Shown in pieces: positions 32,800-41,730 of a stretch of DNA of 56,832 bases. The stretch's first letter is position 1. Each line of letters begins with the position of its first letter. The stretch comes from Hydrogenophaga sp. (GTDB lineage Bacteria > Pseudomonadota > Gammaproteobacteria > Burkholderiales > Burkholderiaceae_C), in contig JAJNQE010000154.1 in NCBI GenBank assembly GCA_021154985.1, forward strand, positions 1 through 56,832, in the 5' to 3' direction. The notes under the pieces were generated by a model. That model was not told the DNA's origin. It was given only the letters and a program-made list of their open reading frames with translations, and did not search any database. Both the position numbers and the translations under genes were made by a program.

Positions 32800-35113
32800 C
32801 GTCGACCTCCACCCCGTCAACCCGGCGCTGCAGCCGGTACGGCGGCAGGCCTTGCAGCATGCGCCGGCCGTAGCTCTGGCGCAGCAGGCGGGCGTCGTAG
32901 CAGACCACCACCGCTTCGTCGGTTTCGCTGCGCAACGCGCGCCCGGTCCACTGCAGCAGGCGCGCACCGGTGGCGGGCACCACGAGTTCGCTGAAGGGGT
33001 CGCGGCCCTGGCTCTTGAGCCAGTCGGCGCGCGCCTGACCAACAGGGTCGCTGGGTGAGGCAAAGGGCAGCTTGGTGATGAAGACCCACTCGCACAGCTC
33101 ACCCGGCAGATCCAGCCCCTCGCCAAACGACTGCAGGCCGAACAGGATGGATGCCTCACCCTCGGCCACGCGCTCGGCGTGGCGGCGCAGCAGCACCGTG
33201 CGCGAGGCTTCGCCCTGCACCAGCACCCGCTCGCGCAGCGCGCCGTGTTCGCCACGCTCCAGCAGGCCCTGCGCCTGGCGCATCTGGGCTTTGGAGGTGA
33301 ACAGCACCAAGGCGCCACGTTTCACCTCTCGCAGGTCGGTCATGAGCGCACCCAGCATCTCGCGCGTGTAGCCCTCCACATCCTTCGGGTCGGCCACGGT
33401 CTGCACCACCACCAGGCGGCCCTGGCGCGCGTGGTCGAACGGGCTCTGCACTTCGCGCGCGGCCACCGCATCGTCGTAAGCCAGGCCCGACTCGTGCAGG
33501 AAATGGTCGAAGTTGCCGCAGGTCACCAGCGAGGCCGAAGTGACGACCGCCGCGCGCACCTTGTTCCACAAATGGTTGCGCAGCAGGCTGCCGGGCTGCA
33601 GCGGGCAGGCGTGGGCGGTGAGCGTGACCAGGCCATGGTGGATACCGGCCTCCAGCCACTTGGCCAGCGGCGGCGCGCCGTCGGTGGGGACCTGCATCCA
33701 CAGGGTGGCGGTTTCCTGCGCGCTCTGCAGGCGCGGCGCCAGCACGCCCAGGCGGCTGTAGAGCTTGGCGCAGCGCGCAGCGTCGCCGGGGTTCTCGCGC
33801 GCATTGGCCTTGAGCTGGGTGGCCAGGGCTTCAAACACCTTGAGCAGCGCGCTGGCGTTGGCGTGCATCTGCGCCACCACCTCGGCCCATTCGGACGGCA
33901 GCGCACCGCCGTCGAAGCGGTCGACGATGGGCGGGGCGTTGTCATTGAAGCCGCTGCGTGTGGACGCACGGCCAGCGGTGCGGCCAATGAGATCAAGCCA
34001 GGCCGGCAACGCGCCGATGCGCTGCATGGCCAGCCGCGCGAGTTCGCCTTGCGCGGTCTTCAAGTCTTTGGCGAGTTGCGCCACGTCGGACGTGGGTCGG
34101 GCGTCCAGCGCACCGGCCACCTCGTCCACTGCGCGCGGCAACTTGTCGAGCCAATTGCTGCGCATGAGGTCCATCGACGCGGTGAACTGGCCCTGCGCCA
34201 CCGAACCCAGGTGGTGCGCTTCGTCGAACACAACGTAGCAGTCCTGCGGCGCGGGCAGCGCGTGCAAGCCGAGCGTGGCGAGCAGCAGGTCGTGGTTGAC
34301 CACGATCACCTGCGCTTGCGCCAGCCTGGCTCGCGCCTGGTAGTAGCTGCAGCTGTTGTAGCTGGGGCAGTGGCGCGCGGTGCAGGTGTGGCGCTCGGCC
34401 GCCACCGGCGCCCACAGGCTGCCTTCGGGCGGTTCGTCAAGCCGGTCGCGGTCGCCGTCCCAGCTGCCGCTGTCCAGCGCATTGGCCCAGGCGGTGTACT
34501 GCACGCCGCGCTCCTGCCAGCGCGCCGCCGCGGAGGCCGAGGCCACGGCGCGCGCGGCCACGCCCGTCGCGCTGGTGTCGGTGGGCGCATCGTCGCTCTC
34601 GAACAGGTCGGCGCTGGCGGCATCGCCGCCGCTGAGCTGATCGAGCTTCAAGCGGCACACGTAGCGCCCGCGCCCCTTGGCCAGCGCAAAGCTGAACGGC
34701 TGCGGCAGCGTGGACGCCAGCGCCGGCAGGTCTTTGGCAATGAGCTGCTCTTGCAGCGCCACGGTGGCGGTGGAGATGATCACGCGCTTTTGTGCGCTGA
34801 GCGCCAGCGGGATCACGGTGGACGCGTACGCCGCCGACTTGCCCACGCCGGTGCCGGCCTGCACCACCGCGATGCCGCGTGCGGGCAGGGCCGCATCCGA
34901 CGCCACCGAGTCGTCGCCCGGCGTCACACCCGAGAGCGTGTGCGCGATGTGCGCCGCCATCTCGCGCTGGCCCGGCCGGGCGCGGTAGCCGCTGGCGTGG
35001 GCCACCACGTGGTCAAACGCGGCCAGGGCCAGCGCTTCGCGCGCCAGCGGGCCGCTGGGCAGCGCGGCGCCGAGGGCAGCTTCGTCGGCGGTCGACTCGA
35101 GGGTGGTGGACAT
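32789..35113 (-). CDS. dinG: ATP-dependent DNA helicase DinG
   Basis: XPD-like 5'-3' superfamily 2 helicase that resolves R-loops and other replication blocks. 774 residues from the ATG at 35113. Walker A QAGTGVGKSAAY, DEAH box VVFDEAHHLG, and the later helicase motifs LLQWTGRALRSETDE. The four cysteines for the iron-sulfur cluster are present in spacing typical of DinG (YVCRLK, then HTCTARHCPSYNSC). Longer than E. coli DinG (716) through an Ala-rich insertion near residue 190-215. Divergent from the patatin gene. Confidence 0.95.
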   Translation of the reverse strand: MSTTLESTADEAALGAALPSGPLAREALALAAFDHVVAHASGYRARPGQREMAAHIAHTLSGVTPGDDSVASDAALPARGIAVVQAGTGVGKSAAYASTVIPLALSAQKRVIISTATVALQEQLIAKDLPALASTLPQPFSFALAKGRGRYVCRLKLDQLSGGDAASADLFESDDAPTDTSATGVAARAVASASAAARWQERGVQYTAWANALDSGSWDGDRDRLDEPPEGSLWAPVAAERHTCTARHCPSYNSCSYYQARARLAQAQVIVVNHDLLLATLGLHALPAPQDCYVVFDEAHHLGSVAQGQFTASMDLMRSNWLDKLPRAVDEVAGALDARPTSDVAQLAKDLKTAQGELARLAMQRIGALPAWLDLIGRTAGRASTRSGFNDNAPPIVDRFDGGALPSEWAEVVAQMHANASALLKVFEALATQLKANARENPGDAARCAKLYSRLGVLAPRLQSAQETATLWMQVPTDGAPPLAKWLEAGIHHGLVTLTAHACPLQPGSLLRNHLWNKVRAAVVTSASLVTCGNFDHFLHESGLAYDDAVAAREVQSPFDHARQGRLVVVQTVADPKDVEGYTREMLGALMTDLREVKRGALVLFTSKAQMRQAQGLLERGEHGALRERVLVQGEASRTVLLRRHAERVAEGEASILFGLQSFGEGLDLPGELCEWVFITKLPFASPSDPVGQARADWLKSQGRDPFSELVVPATGARLLQWTGRALRSETDEAVVVCYDARLLRQSYGRRMLQGLPPYRLQRRVDGVEVDVKV

Positions 35114-35208
35114 GCGGTGGCGAACAGGCAAAGCGCGATTGTCCCAGACACCTCCATAGGCCTTCGAGAACATGGTGCAATGCACAAGACCGACCTTCGG
35201 AAGCCACC

Positions 35209-36300
35209 ATGACACCCCGATCCCGCACGAAACGCAAACCCGCTCCCCGCACCGCCAACGGAAAGCTCCCGATCGACCTCGCCCTGCAGGGCGGGGGCTC
35301 GCACGGCGCCTTCACCTGGGGCGTGCTCGACCGCCTGCTCGAAGAAGAGTGGCTGGAGATCGCGGCCATCAGCGGCACCAGTGCGGGCGCCATGAACGCG
35401 GTGGCCCTGGCCGCCGGGCTCATGGAAGGGGGTCGCGCGGGCGCGCAGCGTGTGCTGCGCCAGTTCTGGACGCGGGTGGCCGAAATCTCGCCCTTCCACA
35501 CCCTGCAGAGCAGCCCGCTGGGCGCCGCGTTTGCGCCGGCCCAGGCGCTCATGGCGCCGTGGCTGGCGCCGTTCAAACAGTTCAACGCGGCCCTGGGCAG
35601 CCAGCTCTCGCCCTACCAGCTCAACCCGCTCAACCTCAACCCGCTGCGCGATGTGTTGCTGGAGACGGTGGATTTCAAACGCGTGTGCGCCTGCCACAAG
35701 ACGCAGCTCTTCATTGCCGCCACGCAGGTGCGCACCGGCCAGCTGCGCGTGTTTGGCCAGCACGAACTCACCGCCGACATGGTCATGGCCTCGGCCTGCC
35801 TGCCGCTCTTGTTTCAGGCGGTGGAGATCGATGGCGAGGCCTACTGGGACGGCGGCTACGCGGGCAACCCTTCGCTGCTGCCGCTGATCACCGACAGCCC
35901 GGCCGACGACCTGCTGCTGGTGCAGATCAACCCGCTGCAGCGCGAAGCGGTGCCCAAGCGCGCCAGCGACATCCTGGACCGCATCAACGAGGTGACCTTC
36001 AACGCCAGCCTGCTCAAGGAGATGCGCACCCTCGCACTGATGCAGCAGCTGGTGGGCACCACCCGGCGCGAGGACAGCCCGCCCCTGTTCCAGCGTGTGC
36101 AGGACCTGCGCGTGCACATGATCGATGGCGGCGAGTCGCTCGCGCCGCTGGGCGCCGACAGCAAGACCAACACCCAGTGGGCCTTTCTGTCGCAGCTGCA
36201 CGACCTCGGCGTGGACGCCGCCGACCGCTGGCTCGCGGCCAACCGGCAGGACGTGGGCCAGCGCAGCAGCTTTGATCTGTCCAGCGTGCTGCAGGCCTGA
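35209..36300 (+). CDS. Patatin-like phospholipase
   Basis: 363 residues from the ATG at 35209 (MTPRSRTKRKPAPR). Serine-aspartate lipid acyl hydrolase: oxyanion loop LQGGGSHGAFTWG, nucleophile elbow GTSAGAMN and the catalytic Asp in YWDGGYAGN. No signal peptide, so it is probably cytoplasmic or inner-membrane associated. The frame is open upstream of 35209 but overlaps dinG and carries no support. Convergent with the LysR gene, 3 bases between stops. Confidence 0.92.
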   Translation: MTPRSRTKRKPAPRTANGKLPIDLALQGGGSHGAFTWGVLDRLLEEEWLEIAAISGTSAGAMNAVALAAGLMEGGRAGAQRVLRQFWTRVAEISPFHTLQSSPLGAAFAPAQALMAPWLAPFKQFNAALGSQLSPYQLNPLNLNPLRDVLLETVDFKRVCACHKTQLFIAATQVRTGQLRVFGQHELTADMVMASACLPLLFQAVEIDGEAYWDGGYAGNPSLLPLITDSPADDLLLVQINPLQREAVPKRASDILDRINEVTFNASLLKEMRTLALMQQLVGTTRREDSPPLFQRVQDLRVHMIDGGESLAPLGADSKTNTQWAFLSQLHDLGVDAADRWLAANRQDVGQRSSFDLSSVLQA

Positions 36301-36303
36301 CGT

Positions 36304-37221
36304 TCAGACGCGTTTTTTGACGCGCTGGTCGTAGCCCCGGCGCGCGGTGTGTTCAATGTGCTCCAGAAACACCGCCGCCACCGGCGACAGGCGCTTGCCG
36401 CGCGGGTAGAGCGTCCACCAGTTCGATGGCACCGGGAACCCCGCCACCGGCAGCTCGACCAGGCGCGCGTCGGCCAGCGGCGCGGCCAGCGCGTGGCGCG
36501 ACACCACCGCCAGCCCCATGCCGGCGGCCACCGCCTCCTTGATGGCCTCGTTGCTGCCCAGCTCCAGCCGCACCCGGGGCGCAAAACCCTGCGCGGCGAA
36601 ATGGGCGTCGCAGGCCAGGCGCGTGCCCGAGCCGCGCTCGCGCATGATGAAACGCTCGTCCGTCAGGTCCGCGAGCGCGAGCCGGCGGCGCTGCGCCCAG
36701 CGGTGCGAGGCCCAGGCGATGACCACCAGCGGGTTGGGCAGGAAGGCGTGTTTCTCCAGATCGATGTCCGGCGGCATGGACATGATGTAGAGGTCGTCGC
36801 GGTTGTGCCGCAGGCGCTCCACCACCGCGTCCCGGTTGAGCAGCTCCAGCGCGATGTCGATCTCGGGATGCGCGTCGCAAAAACTGCCCAGCAGGCTCGG
36901 CACAAAGTACTTGGCCGTGCTCACCACCGCCAGCCGCAAGCGCCCGCGCGTGAGCCCCTTCAGAGCGTCGATGCGCTGCTCGAACGCGGCCCAGTCGTCT
37001 TCCATCAAGCGCGCGGTGTCCACCAGGGCCTCGCCGGCCTCGGTGAGAAACAGGCGTTTGCCGATCTGCTCGTACAGCGGAAGGCCCACCGCATCGGCCA
37101 GCTCCTTGAGCTGCATCGACACCGTGGGCTGCGTCACATGGCAGGCGCGCGCGGCCGCCGTGATGCTCTTGTGTTCGGCCAGCGCCAGAAAGAGCCGCAG
37201 TTGCCTGAAAGTGAAGTTCAT
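36304..37221 (-). CDS. LysR-family regulator, CbbR-like, divergent from sbtA
   Basis: 305 residues. Helix-turn-helix at 1-65 (FRQLRLFLALAEHKSITAAAR, in part, then VTQPTVSMQLKELAD), effector domain at 90-295. The N-terminus MNFTFRQLRLFLALAEHKS and the YEQIGKRLFLTEAGE block resemble CbbR/CmpR, regulators of carbon-fixation and bicarbonate-uptake genes. It is divergent from an SbtA-type bicarbonate transporter with a 72-base gap holding a clear LysR operator. Acting on sbtA is inferred from that layout. Confidence 0.9.
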   Translation of the reverse strand: MNFTFRQLRLFLALAEHKSITAAARACHVTQPTVSMQLKELADAVGLPLYEQIGKRLFLTEAGEALVDTARLMEDDWAAFEQRIDALKGLTRGRLRLAVVSTAKYFVPSLLGSFCDAHPEIDIALELLNRDAVVERLRHNRDDLYIMSMPPDIDLEKHAFLPNPLVVIAWASHRWAQRRRLALADLTDERFIMRERGSGTRLACDAHFAAQGFAPRVRLELGSNEAIKEAVAAGMGLAVVSRHALAAPLADARLVELPVAGFPVPSNWWTLYPRGKRLSPVAAVFLEHIEHTARRGYDQRVKKRV

Positions 37222-37241
37222 AGACTTTGCTCGATGAAAAC

Positions 37242-37270
37242 AATCAGAAGAATTGATTTTTAATTATCAA
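37242..37270. promoter_or_regulatory. LysR T-N11-A operator between LysR gene and sbtA
   Basis: AATCA-N7-TGATT (37242-37258) has the exact ATC-N9-GAT form of the LysR recognition site. A second inverted repeat overlaps it: TTGAT-N8-ATCAA (37253-37270). Together they cover the AT-rich core of the 72-base divergent gap, a common layout for LysR activation sites. Confidence 0.65.
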
Positions 37271-37293
37271 CGTGCGCGCCTAGGATCGGGTCC

Positions 37294-38292
37294 ATGTCCA
37301 ACCTGCTCGACCCCACCATCCTGTTTTTCGTCTTCGGCGTGCTCGCCGGCACCGTCAAATCCAACCTGGAAATCCCGCCCCAGATCTCGCGCTTTCTCTC
37401 GCTCTACCTGCTGATGGCCCTGGGCTTGAAAGGCGGCTTTTCCCTGGCGAAATCGGGACTCACCGCCGAGGTGGCCATCACCCTGGGTCTGGCCGTGCTG
37501 CTGGCGGTGCTGATCCCCCTGGTCAGCTACCAGTTGCTCAAGCGCCGCCTGAGCGGCTTCGATGCCGCGGCCATCGCAGCCACCTACGGCTCGGTCAGCG
37601 CCGTGACCTTCATCACCACCGTGCAGTACCTGGAAAACCAGGGCATCGACTTTGGCGGGCACATGGCCGCGGCCATGGCCTTGATGGAGTCGCCCGCGAT
37701 CATCATGGCGGTGCTGCTGGCCAACACCTTGCGCCAGACGGCGGCCGCCGGCGCGCCGGCCGGAGGCGCGCTCGCCCTGTCCGCGCCAGCCGTCCCGTCG
37801 TTCGGCCTGGGCAAGGTCCTGCACGAATCGTTCACCGACGGCGCCCAACTGCTGCTGCTCGGCGCCATGGTGATCGGCGTGGTCACAGGCGAAGCGGGGC
37901 AAGCCGCCATGGCACCGTTCTCCACCGACCTGTTCAAGGGCATGCTCGCCTTTTTCCTGCTCGACATGGGCCTCATGGCCGCGCGCAACCTGGGCGAGCT
38001 CAAAGGCAAACCACTCGGGCTGATCGCCTATGCCCTGCTGGCACCCCTGGCCCACGCAGCGCTGGCACTGGGGTTGGCCGTGGTCGCCGGCGTGAACCCG
38101 GGCAACGGTGCGTTGCTGATGGTGCTGGCCGCCAGCGCCTCGTACATCGCCGTGCCCGCCGTGCTGCGCCACGCCATTCCCGAGGCCCAACCCGCGCTGT
38201 ACTTCGGCATGTCGCTGGGCATCACCTTCCCGTTCAACATCGTGGTGGGCATTCCGCTGTATGTGGGCCTGGCGGAGCGTGTCCTCGGGTGA
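37294..38292 (+). CDS. sbtA: Sodium-dependent bicarbonate transporter, SbtA family
   Basis: 332 residues with about 9-10 transmembrane helices. SbtA motifs: FGVLAGTVKSNLEIPP, LYLLMALGLKGG, ATYGSVSAVTFITT, MESPAIIMAV, and the inverted-repeat partner ASYIAVPAVLRHAIPEA plus GITFPFNIVVGIPLY. In cyanobacteria SbtA is a high-affinity Na+/HCO3- symporter inhibited by the PII-like SbtB; no SbtB is encoded here. The divergent CbbR-like LysR gene and operator suggest control by carbon status. Whether the host fixes CO2 or uses bicarbonate for carboxylases cannot be told. Confidence 0.92.
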   Translation: MSNLLDPTILFFVFGVLAGTVKSNLEIPPQISRFLSLYLLMALGLKGGFSLAKSGLTAEVAITLGLAVLLAVLIPLVSYQLLKRRLSGFDAAAIAATYGSVSAVTFITTVQYLENQGIDFGGHMAAAMALMESPAIIMAVLLANTLRQTAAAGAPAGGALALSAPAVPSFGLGKVLHESFTDGAQLLLLGAMVIGVVTGEAGQAAMAPFSTDLFKGMLAFFLLDMGLMAARNLGELKGKPLGLIAYALLAPLAHAALALGLAVVAGVNPGNGALLMVLAASASYIAVPAVLRHAIPEAQPALYFGMSLGITFPFNIVVGIPLYVGLAERVLG

Positions 38293-38340
38293 TCTGTGGG
38301 TTTCGGTAAACTCGCCGGCCCACACGAACACCGATGCGCC

Positions 38341-38640
38341 ATGCCTTATTCCGTCTCCCACCACAAACTCAGCCAGATCCTCTCTGCCCACGGCCTCAAG
38401 GCCGGTGACGCCGGTGGCATCGACAAGCTCTTCGGAGGCAACGACGGCTACTACTGGTTCGGCACCGTGCGCGACCTCTGCCCACCCGGCAAGACGCTGG
38501 TCTGGGAGTCGCAGTACGACATGGTCAACGCGATCCAGGCGCACGAGAACGCCACCGCCGCCGAAGACGAAATGAAGCCGCAGGTGCCCAGCGCGGCCAA
38601 CATCGCCGCGCTCTCCAAAGCCCTGCACGACCCGCTCTGA
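38341..38640 (+). CDS. Small protein of unknown function (99 residues)
   Basis: 99 residues from the ATG at 38341 (an in-frame start at 38296 would add 15). Soluble, no signal or membrane segment; a GGNDGYYWFGTVRDLCPPG centre followed by a helical tail. I do not recognise a family, and it does not look like PII/SbtB (no ferredoxin-like repeats or T-loop). 48 bases after sbtA, and its TGA is followed directly by the GTG of the PACE gene, so it is probably in an operon with both. A real gene by codon use and by this coupling. Confidence 0.75.
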   Translation: MPYSVSHHKLSQILSAHGLKAGDAGGIDKLFGGNDGYYWFGTVRDLCPPGKTLVWESQYDMVNAIQAHENATAAEDEMKPQVPSAANIAALSKALHDPL

Positions 38641-39081
38641 GTGCGCGTGCCCAAGTTGCAAGGGCCCTGGCGGCGGGTCGTCTACATCAGCCTCTACGAA
38701 GTGCTGGCCATCGCACTGGCCGGGCTGGGCCTGATGCTGATGTCGGGGGAAAGTTTGCTGGCCAGCGGCGCGCTGGCCACCGCCACCTCGGCCGTGGCCG
38801 TGGTGTGGAACCTCGTGTTCAACAGCCTCTTCGAGCGCTGGGAAGCGCGCCAGCCGGTGAAGGGCCGCAGCGTCCAGCGCCGCGTGGCGCACGCGGTGGT
38901 GTTCGAGACCGGCCTGGTGCTGATGCTGGTGCCCCTGATCGCCTGGTGGCTGGGCATCGGCCTGTGGCAAGCGCTGGTGATGGACCTCGCCCTGGTGGTC
39001 TTCTTCCTCGTCTACACCTTCGTCTTCAACTGGGCGTTCGACGAAGTCTTCGGCCTGCCGGCCTCGGCCCAGCCGGTCTGA
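38641..39081 (+). CDS. PACE-family efflux protein (AceI-like)
   Basis: 146 residues, four transmembrane helices arranged as two bacterial transmembrane pair domains (about 10-75 and 85-140). The second half keeps FNWAFDEVFGLP, and the first NLVFNSLFERWE, both hallmarks of the PACE family. The essential membrane Glu of AceI fits SLYEVLAI. Members export chlorhexidine, acriflavine or short-chain diamines by proton antiport. The GTG start is fixed by the preceding stop codon at 38638-38640. Confidence 0.88.
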   Translation: MRVPKLQGPWRRVVYISLYEVLAIALAGLGLMLMSGESLLASGALATATSAVAVVWNLVFNSLFERWEARQPVKGRSVQRRVAHAVVFETGLVLMLVPLIAWWLGIGLWQALVMDLALVVFFLVYTFVFNWAFDEVFGLPASAQPV

Positions 39082-39083
39082 AT

Positions 39084-39122
39084 CAGCGCCCTCGGGGGGC
39101 AGCAGGGACCGCTGGGGGCTTC
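39084..39122. repeat. Partial family A repeat
   Basis: CGCCCTCGGGGGGCAGCAGG and CGCTGGGGGCT keep the second hairpin and the tail of the family A elements at 2268 and 15200. It sits between the convergent PACE and sensor-kinase stops. Confidence 0.6.
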
Positions 39123-41574
39123 AGTCCCCGGGAAGACTGAAGTAGAAGGCAGCGCCGCGCCCGACAGCGCCTTCGCCGCGCACCCGCCCGCCGTGCCGCT
39201 CGATCACCCGGTGCACCGTGGCCAGGCCCACGCCCGAGCCTTCAAATTCGTGGTGGGCGTGCAGGCGCTTGAAAGGTTCGAACAACTGGTTGGCGTAGGC
39301 CATGTCGAAGCCGGCACCGTTGTCGCGCACACAGAATTCCACCGAACCATCGGCCAGCCGGGTCTGGGTGAAACCGATCTGGGCGTCGGGCGTCTGGCCG
39401 GTGTATTTCCAGGCGTTGCCCAGCAGGTTTTGCAGCACCACCCGCACCAGCCCGCGGTCGGCCCACACCTGCATACCGTCGTCAATGTGCCACTGCACAC
39501 AACGGCTCGGCTCGGTGGCGGCGAGTTCGCGGCAAATGGAGTGCGCCATGCGCGTGAGGTCCACCGCCTCCCGACGCATCTCGGTGCGGTTCAGGTGGGC
39601 CAGCGCGAGCAGGTCGGAAATGAGCCGACCCATGCGCCGCGACGAGGCGCGAATGCGGTGCACGTAGGCCTTGCCATCGTCGTTGAGCAGCACACCGCAC
39701 TCTTCTTCCAGCAAACTTGCAAAACCTTCGATGCTGCGCAGCGGTGTGCGCAGGTCGTGCGACACGCTGTAGGCAAACGCCTCCAGCTCGCGGTTGAGCA
39801 CCGACATCTCGCGCGTGCGCTCGGCCACGCGGTGTTCCAGTTCTTCGTTCAAGCGCTTGAGTGCTTCCTCGGCGTTGTGCACCTCGGTGATGTCCTGCAC
39901 GGTGCCCACGCTGCGCAGTGGGCGGTCACCTTCGAAGTGGGTGAAGCCGGAGATGCGCACGTGTTTGATGCGCCCGTCGGCCATGAGCAGGCGGTGCACC
40001 AGTTCATAGGGCATGCGCCCGTCGTACGAACTCTGGTAGGCACTGATCACGCGGTCGCGGTCGTCCGGATGCACGCGCGTGATGAAAAACTTGTAGGTCG
40101 GAACGGCCCCGCTCGCCAGTTCGAAGATGCGGTAGGTCTCTTCGGACCAGCTGATCTGCTCCGTCACCAGGTCGCGCTTCCAGCTGCCCACGCGGGCCAG
40201 GCGCTGCGCCTCTTTCAGCCGGGCCTCGCTGTCCTGCAAGGCGGCCTCCGTGCGTTTGCGCTCGGTGATGTCCTGCATGCTGGACTGGATGAGCGCGTGC
40301 CCGCCGAGCTCGAACGCCATCAAATGGCCTTCGCCGTCCCATTCGCTGCCATCGGGGCGCAGGTGCCGCCACTCGAACACCGTAGCGCCAGAGCGGCGGG
40401 CTTCCTCAAAGCAGGCCCGCCCTTTTTCAGCCGAGGTGCGGCCATCCGGCTGAACAGGGACCGAGATGTCCATGGGCGACTTGCCCAGCAGGGTCTCCCG
40501 GTTCGCGTGGCCGTAGAGCGACAGCGCCGCCTCGTTGCAGTCCACAAACTGAAAGGTTTCGGCGTCCATCAACAGCATGCCCAGCGGTGAGCTTTTGAAC
40601 TGCCGCAAACGCAGCACCTCGCTGGCCTCCAGCGCAGACGCCTTGCGCTGCAGGTGCACCAGCAGCGCAATGATCAAGCCGCCACTCAAGAGCAGCAGGG
40701 CGATGAGCACCGCCGCCAGCTGGCGCTTGCCATCCAGCGCCGGCGCCAGCGGTGCCAGCACCGCCTGATCGGCGATGCCGATCGCCACGATCAGTCCGGA
40801 GCCTTCCAGGCGGGACCAGCCATAGGTGCGGCGGATGCCGTCGAGCAAGCCTTCGGTGTGAAAGCTGCCACTGAAAGCGCCTTGGTCGGTGAGGAAGGGC
40901 CTGTCGGCCGGCACGTTCGTGCCCATGGCGCCCTGGTGGTCGAGGGTGCGCGCAATGAACGCGCCGTTGGGGGCGATCAAGGCCACCACATCCTTTTCAG
41001 ACAGCTGCAGCGCCGCCAGGCGGTGAGCGAAGAAGTCGGTGGAGACCACCAGTTGCACGGTGCCGTCGAAACGCCCGTCCCGCAACAAGGGGCGGTTGAC
41101 CACAAACGCCCAGCCGGTTGCGATGCGCGAAGCCACCGGGGGACCGATCAGGAGGCGGTCCTCGCCCGCGGCGTCGCGCTGGGCCTGAAAGTGCATCCGG
41201 TCGCCAATGTAGGTGGCGTTGGGATGGGCCAGGCTGTCGTAGACCACGTAGCCCTGGTCATTGGCCACGGAAATGTGGCTCACGAACCCGGCCGGCAGAA
41301 CTTTCAGGACGCTCTGCGCCGTCGCATCAAAATCTTCCCGCCCCCGCATCCACTCGCGACGCAGTTTGATCAGCTCAAGGTCCAGCGCCGTGATCAGCAG
41401 GGCGACCTGACCGCCCATGGCATCGGCCAGATGCACGCTGCGCTTTTCGGCCTGCATGAGCACTTGCTCGCGCAGCAGCGCCTGGGACCGCTCCGACTGC
41501 CACCACAACAACACCGCGGCCAGCACCGTGAACAGTGCCACCAGAACCGGCAGGAGACGGGCACGGGTGGTCAC
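39121..41574 (-). CDS. Membrane sensor histidine kinase with Cache and two PAS domains
   Basis: 817 residues. Transmembrane helix 1 at about 7-25, periplasmic double-Cache-like sensor at 40-270 (VSHISVANDQGYVVYDS, YIGDRMHFQAQ), helix 2 at about 284-307, PAS domains at about 325-440 and 455-570 each ending in an ITE motif, coiled coil 570-600, HisKA with the His in AYSVSHDLRTPLRSIEGF, and ATPase domain 705-815 (NLLGNAWKYTG, DNGAGFD, GSGVGLATV). The ligand is unknown; Cache domains often bind amino acids or carboxylates. No response regulator is next to it, so its partner is elsewhere. Confidence 0.92.
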   Translation of the reverse strand: MTTRARLLPVLVALFTVLAAVLLWWQSERSQALLREQVLMQAEKRSVHLADAMGGQVALLITALDLELIKLRREWMRGREDFDATAQSVLKVLPAGFVSHISVANDQGYVVYDSLAHPNATYIGDRMHFQAQRDAAGEDRLLIGPPVASRIATGWAFVVNRPLLRDGRFDGTVQLVVSTDFFAHRLAALQLSEKDVVALIAPNGAFIARTLDHQGAMGTNVPADRPFLTDQGAFSGSFHTEGLLDGIRRTYGWSRLEGSGLIVAIGIADQAVLAPLAPALDGKRQLAAVLIALLLLSGGLIIALLVHLQRKASALEASEVLRLRQFKSSPLGMLLMDAETFQFVDCNEAALSLYGHANRETLLGKSPMDISVPVQPDGRTSAEKGRACFEEARRSGATVFEWRHLRPDGSEWDGEGHLMAFELGGHALIQSSMQDITERKRTEAALQDSEARLKEAQRLARVGSWKRDLVTEQISWSEETYRIFELASGAVPTYKFFITRVHPDDRDRVISAYQSSYDGRMPYELVHRLLMADGRIKHVRISGFTHFEGDRPLRSVGTVQDITEVHNAEEALKRLNEELEHRVAERTREMSVLNRELEAFAYSVSHDLRTPLRSIEGFASLLEEECGVLLNDDGKAYVHRIRASSRRMGRLISDLLALAHLNRTEMRREAVDLTRMAHSICRELAATEPSRCVQWHIDDGMQVWADRGLVRVVLQNLLGNAWKYTGQTPDAQIGFTQTRLADGSVEFCVRDNGAGFDMAYANQLFEPFKRLHAHHEFEGSGVGLATVHRVIERHGGRVRGEGAVGRGAAFYFSLPGD

Positions 41575-41730
41575 ACAGCGGGCTCGAACGCTGGAACGAT
41601 GAACAGGGCGCGCGGGACGCGGTGTGGCATGGATGGGTGCCGAAAACCATCAGCGGTTGCCAATGTTTCAAAAATATACCCCGGTGGGCATGCGCTTGCG
41701 AAGCGGATTCACCCTACACCCCACCCGATT

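Noticed and set aside
38341..38640. Small gene after sbtA as an SbtB (PII-like) regulator
   Set aside because: No PII-like beta-alpha-beta repeats or T-loop motif is visible, though the length is near.
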